Positions 1-7,829 of a DNA stretch of 8,538 bases are shown piece by piece. The notes beneath the pieces were generated by a model. It was given only the letters and a program-made list of their open reading frames with translations, ran no database searches and was not told the origin of the DNA. The stretch's first letter is position 1. Each line of letters opens with the position of its first letter. The stretch lies in assembly GCA_002862965.1 (NCBI GenBank), contig PKCW01000302.1, positions 1 to 8,538 of the forward strand, given 5' to 3'. Origin of the DNA: Pseudomonadota bacterium (GTDB lineage: Bacteria > Pseudomonadota > Gammaproteobacteria > UBA5335). The position numbers were made by a program, and so were the translations under genes.

Positions 1-261
1 AGTACCGTCGCGGATGCCGAGCGTGGCGGCGCCGCTGACCAGCAGCACGAACTCGTCCTCGTCCTGGTCGTACCAGAAGCCGGGTGGACTGACATGGGCC
101 AGGCTGACGATGCGCTCGATGCGCACGCCCGGCCGGCGCAGCAGGACGGCGATGTCCTCCGCGCCGCCTGCCGCCGGCAGATTGCGCCAGAGATTGCCGC
201 GTGCCGGGGGGGCCTCGGGCGCGGAAGAAGAGGGCCGTGCGTTGTCCGTCGGATCGGTCAT
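1..261 (-). CDS. Cupin-domain protein, C-terminus cut by the window edge
   Basis: The reverse strand is open from an ATG at 261-259 to base 1, giving the first 87 residues of a protein that continues off the left edge. After a Pro/Ala/Ser-rich start (about residues 1-22) comes RIERIVS (47-53) and then GFWYDQDEDEFVLLVSG (61-77). This matches the first cupin motif, with Glu70 and Gly77 in the E-x6-G spacing. The two usual metal-binding histidines are replaced by Asp65 and Asp67. That acidic version (WYDQDE) is one I recall from a family of small uncharacterised bacterial cupins, so a beta-barrel fold is likely but the ligand and reaction are unknown. The ATG overlaps the upstream hydrolase stop codon as ATGA and has no clear ribosome binding site of its own, so translational coupling is likely. 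The second cupin motif is outside the window. Confidence 0.8.
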   Translation of the reverse strand, partial: MTDPTDNARPSSSAPEAPPARGNLWRNLPAAGGAEDIAVLLRRPGVRIERIVSLAHVSPPGFWYDQDEDEFVLLVSGAATLGIRDGT

Positions 262-1043
262 GGCGTTTTCAGCCGTTCGGCGAAAAAACCCAGCACCCGG
301 TCCAGCGCCGCACGGGTCGGATGTCCGTCCCGGTCCACCAGGTCATTGGTCAGCACCGAGTGCGCGTAACGCGGGATGCCATGCGTATTGCCGGGGCCCG
401 AATCGATCTCGATGGCCTCGAAACCCTCGCCCAGTTCCCGGCGCAGATGATCGAAACGCGCCTTTGGGCAGGCCATGTCGTGCGTGAAGCGCAGCCCCAG
501 CACGCGTGCGCCATGGTCCACCCGCTCCTTCACGCAGCGCAGATCCTCTGGACTGATGTGCAGCGCCTCGCGGTGCGAGGCCGTGATGCCGAAGGGCAGC
601 GACGGCTGGCTCAGCACCGGCGCGGCCACCACGGGGTCGACCATCATGGCCAGGGCGAAGTTGCCGGTCAGGCACATGCCCAGCGCGCCGACGCCGGGGC
701 CGCCGAGCTCGGCATGCAGTGCGCGGCAAAGTGCTTTCAGCGGCTCGACGATGGGGCTGGTGCCGTTGCGGGCCAGCACGTGAAACTCGCGCCGCACGCA
801 GACCCGCACCATCGAATCGGCGAGATAGCCGACCGACAGCCGGCGTCCGGCGGTGCCGAACAGCTCGGGCAGCACGACCGTGAAGCCGGCGTCGGCGACG
901 CGGCGGGCGAAACGCGCAACCTGCGGGGTGATGCCGGGGATCTCGTGGATGATCACCACCCCAGGTCCGGTCCCAGTGCGGTAGATCGGAAAAGTGGTTT
1001 CGGCCTGGGTGAAGGTGCTTGCGTCGAATCCGGACAAGGGCAT
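258..1043 (-). CDS. Dienelactone hydrolase family protein (alpha/beta hydrolase)
   Basis: A 261-residue alpha/beta hydrolase of the dienelactone hydrolase family, probably cytoplasmic because no signal peptide is visible. The family hydrolyses lactones or esters with a Cys-Asp-His triad. Seen here: HEIPG with Glu34 (the glutamate that primes the nucleophile in characterised members), the stretch FARRVADAGFTVVLPELFG (45-63), and the nucleophile elbow GMCLTG with Cys124. Asp189 (in FTHDM) is the likely acid, and His221 or His228 near the C-terminus is the likely base. The frame extends upstream to 1127, but I chose the ATG at 1043 because AGGA lies 8 bases before it and homology begins just after. 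The length is close to the usual 230-290 residues. It is the first gene of a leftward pair with the cupin. The true substrate cannot be read from sequence; many such proteins are not chlorocatechol-pathway enzymes. Confidence 0.88.
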   Translation of the reverse strand: MPLSGFDASTFTQAETTFPIYRTGTGPGVVIIHEIPGITPQVARFARRVADAGFTVVLPELFGTAGRRLSVGYLADSMVRVCVRREFHVLARNGTSPIVEPLKALCRALHAELGGPGVGALGMCLTGNFALAMMVDPVVAAPVLSQPSLPFGITASHREALHISPEDLRCVKERVDHGARVLGLRFTHDMACPKARFDHLRRELGEGFEAIEIDSGPGNTHGIPRYAHSVLTNDLVDRDGHPTRAALDRVLGFFAERLKTP

Positions 1044-1184
1044 GAGGGCGTTCCTGCGCGGGGATTGCTGCGCCAAGCATAGACCGGATGTGCGCTCTGC
1101 CGTCCAGCACGCGGGCCCCGGCTTCACCGGCGGCGACGGCGTGCGTTAAGCTTTGGCCTTTCCCGCTCCCGTTTTCGGTGTCGC
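1044..1184. promoter_or_regulatory. Divergent intergenic region with weak candidate promoters
   Basis: This 141-base gap between the leftward hydrolase and rightward thrB must hold both promoters. Rightward candidate: TTCACC (1123-1128), 18-base spacer, TAAGCT (1147-1152), giving a leader of about 25 bases for thrB. Leftward candidate: TATGCT on the minus strand (1081-1076) with TGGACG (1106-1101) as a poor -35 and a long 19-base spacer, giving a leader of about 30 bases. Both are weak matches to the sigma-70 consensus and are only best guesses. No operator palindrome stands out. Confidence 0.3.
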
Positions 1185-2135
1185 ATGTCGGTTTTCACCA
1201 AGGTCGAACGCGGCGAGCTCGTCGCCTTCCTCGAGTCCTACACCGTCGGCGATCTGCAGCATTTCCAGGGCATCCGGGCCGGCATCGAAAACACCAACTA
1301 CTTCGTCAACACCAGCGGCGGCCGCTGGGTGCTGACCCTCTTCGAAACCCTGCACGTCAGCGAGCTGCCGTTCTGCCTCTACCTGATGGATCATCTGGAT
1401 GCCCACGGCATCCCCAGCCCGGCGCCGGTGGCCGACCGCGACGGACGCATCCTGACCGCGCTCAAGGGCAAGCCGGCCGCGCTGGTGCAGCGCCTGCCGG
1501 GCCGCAGCGCCATGGCGCCCAACGCCAATCAGTGTGCGGCCATGGGGGAAATGCTGGGCCGGCTCCATCTGGCGGGCCAGAGCTACGGCCGCCAGCGGAC
1601 CAACAGCCGCGGGCCGCAGTGGTGGCAGCGCATGGCCGAGGTGCTGCTGCCCTATCTGGACGACTCAGGCCGGCGGCTGCTGACCGAGGAACTCGCGCAT
1701 CAGGCCGCGCAGCGCGCGCTCGACCTGCCGCGCGGCGTCATCCACGGCGATCTGTTCCGCGACAACGTGTTGTTCCAGGGCGAGCGCATCTCCGGTGTCA
1801 TCGACTTCTACTACGCTTGCAACGACGTGCTGTTGTTCGACCTGGCCGTTGCGGTGAACGACTGGTGCGTGCAGGAGTCCGGCGCCCTCGATGCCGAGCG
1901 TCTGGCGGCGGCGGTGGACGCTTACGGTCGCGAGCGCCCCTTCCTTCCCGCAGAGCAGGCGGCGTGGTCGAGCCTGCTGCGGGCCGCGGCGCTGCGCTTC
2001 TGGCTCTCACGCCTGCACGATCTGCACTTCCCGCGGCCCGGCGAGATGACGCACGTGAAGGATCCGGACGTGTTCCGGCGCATTCTCGAGCAGCAGATCG
2101 CATGGCCCGCGACGCTGTCCCGCGCCGCCGGCTGA
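1185..2135 (+). CDS. thrB: Homoserine kinase (ThrB, aminoglycoside-phosphotransferase fold)
   Basis: A 316-residue cytoplasmic kinase that phosphorylates homoserine to O-phosphohomoserine, the penultimate step of threonine synthesis. It belongs to the APH/choline-kinase-like type of ThrB found in Pseudomonas and relatives, not the GHMP-fold enzyme of E. coli. Seen: the N-terminal MSVFTKVERGEL and the family block AGIENTNYFV (32-41) followed by WVLTLFE. The kinase catalytic loop is HGDLFRDNVLF (187-197) with catalytic Asp189 and Asn194, and the metal-binding Asp207 lies in GVIDFYYACNDVLLFDLA. The length is normal for the family. The ATG at 1185 is chosen because the conserved N-terminus begins there; the ribosome binding site is poor. 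It is followed by 114 non-coding bases, so it may be transcribed separately from asmA. Related proteins exist in other small-molecule kinase families, but the N-terminal block makes ThrB the clear choice. Confidence 0.95.
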   Translation: MSVFTKVERGELVAFLESYTVGDLQHFQGIRAGIENTNYFVNTSGGRWVLTLFETLHVSELPFCLYLMDHLDAHGIPSPAPVADRDGRILTALKGKPAALVQRLPGRSAMAPNANQCAAMGEMLGRLHLAGQSYGRQRTNSRGPQWWQRMAEVLLPYLDDSGRRLLTEELAHQAAQRALDLPRGVIHGDLFRDNVLFQGERISGVIDFYYACNDVLLFDLAVAVNDWCVQESGALDAERLAAAVDAYGRERPFLPAEQAAWSSLLRAAALRFWLSRLHDLHFPRPGEMTHVKDPDVFRRILEQQIAWPATLSRAAG

Positions 2136-2172
2136 CCACCGGCCGCGGGCAAGGGCCACACTGCAAGACGCC

Positions 2173-2204
2173 CCCGATATGGCGACTGCCCGGTGAACAT
2201 CGGG
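2173..2204 (+). other. Possible stem-loop between thrB and asmA
   Basis: CCCGAT (2173-2178) is perfectly complementary to ATCGGG (2199-2204), and the enclosed 20 bases contain a smaller GGC-GACT-GCC hairpin (2181-2190). No T-run follows, so it is not a classical intrinsic terminator. It could weaken read-through or stabilise an mRNA end, or it could be chance in GC-rich DNA. Confidence 0.25.
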
Positions 2205-2249
2205 CGGGGCGCGGGGTCTCACGACTTTCCGGTAACGGCGAGGTGACCG

Positions 2250-4970
2250 ATGAATCGATGGACGCGGACGATCGCGATCGCGCTGGCGGGACTGTTGGCG
2301 CTCGGCGCCCTTGCGGTCATCGCATTGCCTCGTCTCATCGACCCCAATGCCTATCGTGACGAGATCACCCGCGCGGTCGCCGAGCGGACCGGCCGCGCGC
2401 TCACTCTGGACGGCGATCTGGGGCTCAGCGTCTTTCCCTGGCTCGGCATCACCATCGAAGGCGCCAGCCTGGCCAATGCGCCGGGTTTCGGCGACGAGCC
2501 CATGCTCGCCGTGCACCATGCCGAAGCCCGTCTGCGCCTGTTGCCGCTACTGGGCGGCCGGCTGGAATTCGGCACCATCGTGCTGGATGGGCCGCGGCTC
2601 AATCTCGCCCGCGCCGCCGACGGGCGCAGCAACTGGCAGGACATCGAGGCGCGTCTGGCGCAGCCTGATGCTGCCGCGCCCGCGCCTGCCGAAACGGCCG
2701 ATGGTTCCGCAGGCCGGTTCACGGCCGACAGCCTGAACATCACCGGCGTGGAGATCCGCGAGGGTCGCCTGCTGTGGGATGACCGCCAGAGCGGCGCGCG
2801 CTACGCACTGACCGATTGGGATTTCAGCACGGGCCGGGTGCGTCTGGGCGGCAGCGTTCCGGTCGAGACCCGCTTCAACCTGTCGGTGGGCGCGGCGGAA
2901 CTGGATGCCGAGGTGGACCTCGAGGCCTCGGTTCAGGCCGACCCCGAGGCGGGCCGCTACGCGGTCGAAGACCTGGTCTTGCAAAGCCGGGTGCGCAGCG
3001 CCTCGCTGTTCGGCGAGGCCGTCCTGCCGGTGAAGCTGACCGGCGCCGGCGTCTGGCAGGGCAAGCAGGCGGATGCGCCGGGACGTATCGGGCCGCTCAA
3101 GCTCGAGCTCGGACCCTACCGCACCGCGGATCAGCAGATCGATACGCTGGTGATGACGGTGGGCGAGGGCGCCATCGATCCCGCCCGCTCGACCGCGCGA
3201 CTGGAGACGGTGGAGATCGCGGCCAAGGACCTCGCCTGGGCCGGGCGGCGCATCGACAGCCTCGGCCTGCGCACCGCCGGTCTGGTGGACTGGGGCACGG
3301 GTCGCCTGCAACTGGGGCAGGTGGCGCTGCAGGCCGCCGGGCTGCGGCTGGCCAAGGATGCCGAGCCCATCGCGCTGGAGGCCGGCGCGCCCGTGTCGGT
3401 CAATTGGTCGCGCGGGCGCTTGGAAACCGGCGCGCTGACGGTGAAGGGCATCGGCATGCTCAAGGCCGGCACGGCGCAGGGGCTGCTCAACCCCGCGCTG
3501 GCCGGGACGCTCGTCTATGACTGGGGAAGCGGGCGCATCCGCATGGACGCGGCGCGGCTCGCGGCGGAGGCGCTTCATCTGGGCGGCGGGCGCGTACTGC
3601 CGCAGCCCGAACTGGTGGCCGACGTGGACGGCGACCTCGGCGCGCAGCGCTGGTCGCTCGGGGCGCTGCGGCTGCGCGCCGGGGAACTGCTCAGCGCCCA
3701 GGGCGCGGCGACGGTCACGACGGCGAACGGCCTGCGCTACGAGGGCCGGATCGAAACGCCGAATGTCGCCCCCCGCCCGCTGCTCGCGGCGCTCAAGATC
3801 GAGCCGCCGGCCACCGCTGCCGCGGACACCCTGCGCAGCGTCGCCGTCAACAGTGCCTTCAAGGGCACGGCCGAGGCGGTCGCGCTGGACGACTTGCGGC
3901 TCGATCTCGACGGCGGACGCATGCAGGGCCGCGCGGCCCTGCGGTGGGGCGGCCGGCCGCAGCTCGAGACCGATCTCGCCATCGATCGGCTGAACGTGGA
4001 TCGCTATCTGCCCCCGGCGGCGCCCGACAAGGCGCGGCCGGAAGCGGCGCCCGCGGAGAAACCCGCCAGCCCGCCGCAACCGATACCCGTCGAGGTGTTG
4101 CGCCGCTTCGATCTCGATGCGCGGCTGCGGGTGGGCGCGCTCACCTTGAGCCGCATCGCCCTGCAGGACGCCGAGATCCGCGCGCTGCTCAAGGGCGGAC
4201 GCCTGGACGTGAATCCGCTCCGGGCCGGGCTTTTCGGCGGGCAGATGACGAGCACCGTCACGATCGATGCCGCCGCCGAGGTGCCGACGGTAAGCCTGCA
4301 GCCCGCGTTCAAGGGCGTGCAACTGGCGCCGTTGATGAGCCGCTTCGCAGGCGAGCCCTACCTCACCGGCACGGGCAATCTCGACCTCAAGGCCACCACC
4401 CGCGGCGCGGATACGGCCCTATGGCTGCGCAACCTCGACGGTGTGCTGTCCCTCGATCTGCGCAACGGCCGCATCGAGCGCATCGACATCCTGAACCAGC
4501 TCCGCCGCGGCTACGCCCAGGCCCGGGCCATCGATCCGGGCACGGCGCCCACAGGCGGCACCGAATTCACCGAGATCAGGAGCCAGCTCACCCTCAAGGG
4601 GCCGCTCTGGCGCACCGAGGATCTGCTGCTGACCTCGCCGCTGCTGCGCCTCACCGGCAAGGGCCAGATCGATGCCGAGCGCCGCAAACTCGATTTCACC
4701 GTCCTGGCGACGCTGCTCGGGACCGGCCTCGCCCACGGCGACCGCTGGCTGGAGGACCTCGTCGACCAGCCCATTCCGATCCGGATCGAGGGTCCCTGGG
4801 CCAGTCCCGGCGTGCGCCCCGATCTCAAGGGCATCGCCGAGGCCAGGGCGCGCGAGCGGCTGGAAAAGGAAAAGGGCAAGCTGGAGGAAAAACTGAAGGC
4901 GCGCGAGGACGAGTTGCGCCAGAAAGCGACCGAGAAGCTGCAGGAGCGGCTGGAAAAATTCCTCCGGTGA
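2250..4970 (+). CDS. asmA: AsmA family protein (membrane-anchored, envelope biogenesis)
   Basis: A 906-residue AsmA-like protein. AsmA family members are anchored in the inner membrane, reach into the periplasm and are implicated in lipid transport and outer-membrane homeostasis. Seen: one N-terminal membrane segment (about 7-28, TIAIALAGLLALGALAVIAL), then the typical opening of the domain (LIDPNAYRDEI, RALTLDGDLGLSVFPWLG and IEGASLANAPGFG). Long repeating beta-strand sequence follows, then a Pro/Ala/Lys linker (about 588-612), then the conserved C-terminal part with LKGGRLDVNPLRAGLFGGQM, GTGNLDLKATTRGAD and LDLRNGRIERIDI. The last 45 or so residues (861-906) are strongly charged Lys/Glu/Arg and look helical or coiled-coil. 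It is longer than the 617-residue E. coli AsmA. The ATG is preceded closely by GAGGTGA. The stop codon overlaps the mutY start, pointing to joint translation. Confidence 0.93.
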   Translation: MNRWTRTIAIALAGLLALGALAVIALPRLIDPNAYRDEITRAVAERTGRALTLDGDLGLSVFPWLGITIEGASLANAPGFGDEPMLAVHHAEARLRLLPLLGGRLEFGTIVLDGPRLNLARAADGRSNWQDIEARLAQPDAAAPAPAETADGSAGRFTADSLNITGVEIREGRLLWDDRQSGARYALTDWDFSTGRVRLGGSVPVETRFNLSVGAAELDAEVDLEASVQADPEAGRYAVEDLVLQSRVRSASLFGEAVLPVKLTGAGVWQGKQADAPGRIGPLKLELGPYRTADQQIDTLVMTVGEGAIDPARSTARLETVEIAAKDLAWAGRRIDSLGLRTAGLVDWGTGRLQLGQVALQAAGLRLAKDAEPIALEAGAPVSVNWSRGRLETGALTVKGIGMLKAGTAQGLLNPALAGTLVYDWGSGRIRMDAARLAAEALHLGGGRVLPQPELVADVDGDLGAQRWSLGALRLRAGELLSAQGAATVTTANGLRYEGRIETPNVAPRPLLAALKIEPPATAAADTLRSVAVNSAFKGTAEAVALDDLRLDLDGGRMQGRAALRWGGRPQLETDLAIDRLNVDRYLPPAAPDKARPEAAPAEKPASPPQPIPVEVLRRFDLDARLRVGALTLSRIALQDAEIRALLKGGRLDVNPLRAGLFGGQMTSTVTIDAAAEVPTVSLQPAFKGVQLAPLMSRFAGEPYLTGTGNLDLKATTRGADTALWLRNLDGVLSLDLRNGRIERIDILNQLRRGYAQARAIDPGTAPTGGTEFTEIRSQLTLKGPLWRTEDLLLTSPLLRLTGKGQIDAERRKLDFTVLATLLGTGLAHGDRWLEDLVDQPIPIRIEGPWASPGVRPDLKGIAEARARERLEKEKGKLEEKLKAREDELRQKATEKLQERLEKFLR

Positions 4971-6082
4971 GCCCGGCGGATCTGCCGCTGGCCCCCGCGA
5001 CGTTCGCCGCGCGGGTGCTGGCCTGGTTCGAGGTGAACGGGCGGCGCGACCTGCCCTGGCAGCAGAGCCGCGACCCCTATCGCATCTGGGTCTCGGAGAT
5101 CATGCTCCAACAGACCCAGGTGGCCACGGTCATTGCCTACTACCAGCGCTTCATGGCGCGCTTTCCGGATGTCGAGAGCCTCGCTGCGGCCAGCCTCGAC
5201 GAGGTGCTGCGGCACTGGAGCGGGCTTGGCTACTATGCCCGCGGCCGCAATCTGCACCGCGCCGCGCAGTGGGTGATGATCCACGGCGGCGGCCGTTTCC
5301 CCGTGGACGTCGAGACGCTGCAGGCGCTGCCCGGGGTCGGCCGCTCCACGGCCGCGGCCATTGCCGCGCTGTCCACGGGCGCGCGCGCGACCATCCTGGA
5401 CGGCAACGTGAAGCGGGTGCTCGGCCGCTTTCTGGCCTGCGACGCGCCGCCGGGGACGGCGCGGGACCGCGCGCTCTGGGCCACGGCCACGGCGCTGACG
5501 CCGGCGCAGGGAACGGATGCCTACACGCAGGCGATGATGGATCTGGGCGCCACCTGCTGCACGCCGCGGCGGCCCCGGTGCGGTGCCTGCCCGCTGCAGA
5601 GCGATTGCCGCGCCGCGCGCACGGGGCAGCCGGAGGATTACCCGCGCCGCCCGAGCGCGCGCACGGTGCCGGAGGTGGCGCTCCAGCTTCTCGCCGTGAC
5701 AGATGCAGACGGGCGTGTCTGGCTGGAACGGCGCCCACCGCGCGGCATCTGGGGCGGCATGTGGTGCCTGCCGGAAGGCCCGCCCGACGCCGCGCCCGCG
5801 GACTGGTGCACGCAGTGGTTCGGAACGCCGCCCGAGCGCTGCGCCGCCTTGCCCGAGATACGCCATGTGCTCACCCATCGCCGGCTGCGTATCCAGCCGT
5901 GGCAATTGGCGTTGCCGGAGGGCGCCGGCGAAGTCCCGCAGCGCCCGGGCGTGTGGTACCTCCCGGGCACACCGCCGCCCGGCGGCATGGTGAGGCCGGT
6001 CCTGGATCTTTTGGCACAATGGCCCGCGTCGTCGCCGTTCGGGCCGGCGGCGCACCCGCTCGATGCGTTCGGCCCCGCTTGA
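4967..6082 (+). CDS. mutY: A/G-specific adenine DNA glycosylase MutY
   Basis: A 371-residue DNA repair enzyme that removes adenine mispaired with 8-oxoguanine (or G), preventing G:C to T:A mutations. Seen in order: DLPWQ, then SEIMLQQTQV with catalytic Glu44; helix-hairpin-helix LPGVGRSTA (121-129); LDGNVKRVL with catalytic Asp145; and the 4Fe-4S ligands Cys198, Cys205, Cys208 and Cys214 in C-x6-C-x2-C-x5-C spacing. A C-terminal NUDIX-like 8-oxoG recognition domain follows (about 235-355), with its sensing loop as LTH at 302-304 where E. coli has FSH. Both catalytic residues sit exactly 7 positions later than in E. coli (Glu37, Asp138). I chose GTG at 4967: it overlaps the asmA stop as GTGA, and the first in-frame ATG lies inside the catalytic motif. 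No strong ribosome binding site is visible, so translation probably depends on asmA. Confidence 0.96.
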   Translation: MSPADLPLAPATFAARVLAWFEVNGRRDLPWQQSRDPYRIWVSEIMLQQTQVATVIAYYQRFMARFPDVESLAAASLDEVLRHWSGLGYYARGRNLHRAAQWVMIHGGGRFPVDVETLQALPGVGRSTAAAIAALSTGARATILDGNVKRVLGRFLACDAPPGTARDRALWATATALTPAQGTDAYTQAMMDLGATCCTPRRPRCGACPLQSDCRAARTGQPEDYPRRPSARTVPEVALQLLAVTDADGRVWLERRPPRGIWGGMWCLPEGPPDAAPADWCTQWFGTPPERCAALPEIRHVLTHRRLRIQPWQLALPEGAGEVPQRPGVWYLPGTPPPGGMVRPVLDLLAQWPASSPFGPAAHPLDAFGPA

Positions 6083-6091
6083 GGAGATCCC

Positions 6092-7018
6092 GTGCTACCG
6101 ATCATTTCCGTGAGCGCCCTGAACAAGGTCTACCCGTCCGGGCTGCAGGCGCTCGAGGATGTCGATCTCGACATCGCGCGCGGCGAGATCTTCGCCCTCC
6201 TGGGCCCGAACGGGGCCGGCAAGACGACGCTCATCAACATCATCTGCGGCATCGCCATGCCCAGCGCCGGCACGGTGCGGGTGGCCGGCCACGACAACCG
6301 CGCCGACTATCGCGCGGCGCGCGGGCGTATCGGCCTGGTGCCGCAGGAACTGTTCACCGATGCCTTCGAGAGCGTCTGGGCGACGGTTTCCTTCAGCCGC
6401 GGCCTGTTCGGCAAGCCGCCCGATCCGGCGCATCTGGAAAAGGTCCTGCGCGATCTGTCGCTGTGGGACAAGCGCAACGATCGCATCATGACGCTCTCGG
6501 GCGGGATGAAGCGGCGCGTGATGATCGCCAAGGCGCTGGCGCATGAACCGGAAGTGCTGTTCCTCGACGAACCCACCGCAGGCGTCGACGTCGAGCTGCG
6601 GCGCGACATGTGGGCGCTGGTGCGCGCGCTGCGCGATCAGGGAGTGACCATCATCCTGACCACCCACTACATCGAGGAAGCCGAGGAGATGGCCGATCGC
6701 ATCGGCGTGATCCGCGCGGGCCGGCTGATCCTGGTCGAGGAGAAAAGCGTGCTGATGCGCCGGCTGGGCAAGCGCCAGCTCCGGCTGCAACTGTCGCACG
6801 CACTGCCGGCGCTGCCGGCAGCGCTGGCGAGCCATCCGCTGGACCTGTCGGCCGACGGCATGGAACTCATCTACACCTACGACGCCGCGAGCGATCAGAC
6901 CGGCATCGCCGACCTGCTGCGGGAACTCGGCGCCGCGGGCATCGACTTCAAGGGGCTGCAGTCGCGGGAGAGTTCGCTGGAGGAAATCTTCGTCAATCTG
7001 CTGCGAGGCCATCCATGA
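6092..7018 (+). CDS. yadG: ABC transporter ATP-binding protein, YadG-like
   Basis: A 308-residue ATPase subunit of an ABC-2 type exporter. All nucleotide-binding motifs are intact: Walker [10 protein letters not shown] (38-46), Q-loop Gln85 (GLVPQE), signature LSGGM (135-139), Walker B VLFLDE (155-160) with catalytic Glu160, D-loop AGVD, and switch His192 ([11 protein letters not shown]). The segments [20 protein letters not shown] and [15 protein letters not shown] closely match what I recall of E. coli YadG, which is the same length. Start: GTG at 6092 with an excellent ribosome binding site GAGGAG (6081-6086) that overlaps the mutY stop codon. The gene overlaps the permease by 4 bases (ATGA), so the two form one transporter. 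The cargo is unknown; related systems export drugs, polysaccharides or lipids, and substrate cannot be inferred from the ATPase. Confidence 0.93.
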   Translation: MLPIISVSALNKVYPSGLQALEDVDLDIARGEIFALLGPNGAGKTTLINIICGIAMPSAGTVRVAGHDNRADYRAARGRIGLVPQELFTDAFESVWATVSFSRGLFGKPPDPAHLEKVLRDLSLWDKRNDRIMTLSGGMKRRVMIAKALAHEPEVLFLDEPTAGVDVELRRDMWALVRALRDQGVTIILTTHYIEEAEEMADRIGVIRAGRLILVEEKSVLMRRLGKRQLRLQLSHALPALPAALASHPLDLSADGMELIYTYDAASDQTGIADLLRELGAAGIDFKGLQSRESSLEEIFVNLLRGHP

Positions 7019-7776
7019 ACCGCCACGCCGTCGGCGCCATCTACCGCTTCGAAATGGCGCGCTGGCTGCGCACCCTGTTGCAGAGCATCGCGGCGCCCAT
7101 CCTGTCGACATCGCTCTATTTCGTCGTGTTCGGCGCGGCGATCGGCACGCGCATGGGCGAGATCGAAGGCGTGTCCTACGGCGCCTTCATCATTCCCGGG
7201 CTGGTCATGCTGTCGCTGTTGTCCGAAAGCATCAGCAACGCGTCCTTCGGGATCTACATGCCCAAATGGTCGGGCACGATCTACGAGGTGCTCTCCGCCC
7301 CGGTTTCGGCGCTCGAGATCCTGGCCGGCTACGTCGGCGCAGCGGCGACCAAGTCGGTGCTGCTGGGCCTGTTGATTCTCGCCACCGCGCGCGTGTTCGT
7401 GCCCTACAGCATCGCGCACCCGGTCTGGATGGCGCTGTTTCTGGTGCTGACCGCGGTCACCTTCAGCCTGTTTGGCTTTATCCTCGGCGTTTGGGCCGAT
7501 AGCTGGGAAAAGCTGCAGATCGTGCCGCTCATGATCGTGACCCCGCTGGCCTTTCTGGGCGGCAGTTTCTACTCCATCGCCATGCTGCCGCCCTTGTGGC
7601 AGAAGATCGCACTGGTGAATCCCGTGGTCTATCTCATCAGCGGCTTCCGCTGGAGTTTCTATGGCGTCGCGGATGTGCACATCGGCGTCAGTCTGGCCAT
7701 GATCGCCTTGTTTCTGACGCTGTGTATCGGTGTCATCGCGTGGATCTTCCGGACCGGTTACCGCCTGCGGCGATAA
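7015..7776 (+). CDS. yadH: ABC-2 type transporter permease, YadH-like
   Basis: A 253-residue integral inner-membrane protein, the channel partner of the preceding ATPase. Six hydrophobic segments are visible at about 20-43, 56-75, 105-128, 135-160, 168-188 and 222-246. Family hallmarks are the FVVFGAAIG end of the first segment, FIIPGLVML, the cytoplasmic stretch [40 protein letters not shown], and [16 protein letters not shown]. This pattern closely resembles E. coli YadH (256 residues). The reading frame is open much further upstream, but the ATG at 7015 is right: GAGG sits 6 bases before it, it overlaps the ATPase stop as ATGA, and the extension would lie inside the ATPase gene. The substrate is unknown. 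No periplasmic adaptor or outer-membrane partner gene is in the window. Confidence 0.93.
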   Translation: MNRHAVGAIYRFEMARWLRTLLQSIAAPILSTSLYFVVFGAAIGTRMGEIEGVSYGAFIIPGLVMLSLLSESISNASFGIYMPKWSGTIYEVLSAPVSALEILAGYVGAAATKSVLLGLLILATARVFVPYSIAHPVWMALFLVLTAVTFSLFGFILGVWADSWEKLQIVPLMIVTPLAFLGGSFYSIAMLPPLWQKIALVNPVVYLISGFRWSFYGVADVHIGVSLAMIALFLTLCIGVIAWIFRTGYRLRR

Positions 7777-7797
7777 GCGTGCCTTCGGCGGCGCACC

Positions 7798-7829
7798 TTG
7801 GTCTGCCGGGGGCGCGTCTGGTATAGAAT
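7798..7829 (+). promoter_or_regulatory. Probable sigma-70 promoter for yggX
   Basis: The sequence TGGTATAGAAT (7819-7829) contains a good -10 region, read either as TATAGA (7822-7827) or TAGAAT (7824-7829, 5 of 6 consensus bases). A weak -35, TTGGTC (7798-7803), lies 18 bases upstream of the first reading. Transcription would begin near 7836, leaving a leader of about 78 bases before yggX. This suggests yggX can be expressed independently of the exporter genes. Confidence 0.5.

Noticed and set aside
1044..1127. 28-residue N-terminal extension of the hydrolase
   Set aside because: It would consume most of the divergent promoter region; the internal ATG at 1043 has a good Shine-Dalgarno sequence and the family's homology begins after it.
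2547..4322. Long open frame of 591 codons on the minus strand opposite asmA
   Set aside because: A mirror of high-GC coding sequence: it is rich in Arg, Ala, His and Gln, has no recognisable motif, and lies wholly inside a well-supported asmA gene.
3944..4966. 341-codon upstream extension of the mutY frame
   Set aside because: It lies inside asmA in another frame, is Arg/Gly/Pro-rich without motifs, and MutY homology starts only after the GTG at 4967.
4511..6055. 514-codon minus-strand frame across the end of asmA and mutY
   Set aside because: A low-complexity Arg/Ala/Gly translation antisense to two clear genes, with no family resemblance.
6610..7014. Upstream extension of the permease frame
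   Set aside because: It overlaps the ATPase gene, is not membrane-protein-like, and the ATG at 7015 has a proper ribosome binding site.
7779..7796. Hairpin GTGC...GCAC with TTCG in the loop after the permease as an intrinsic terminator
   Set aside because: Only four clean pairs and no T-run downstream; not enough to call a terminator.
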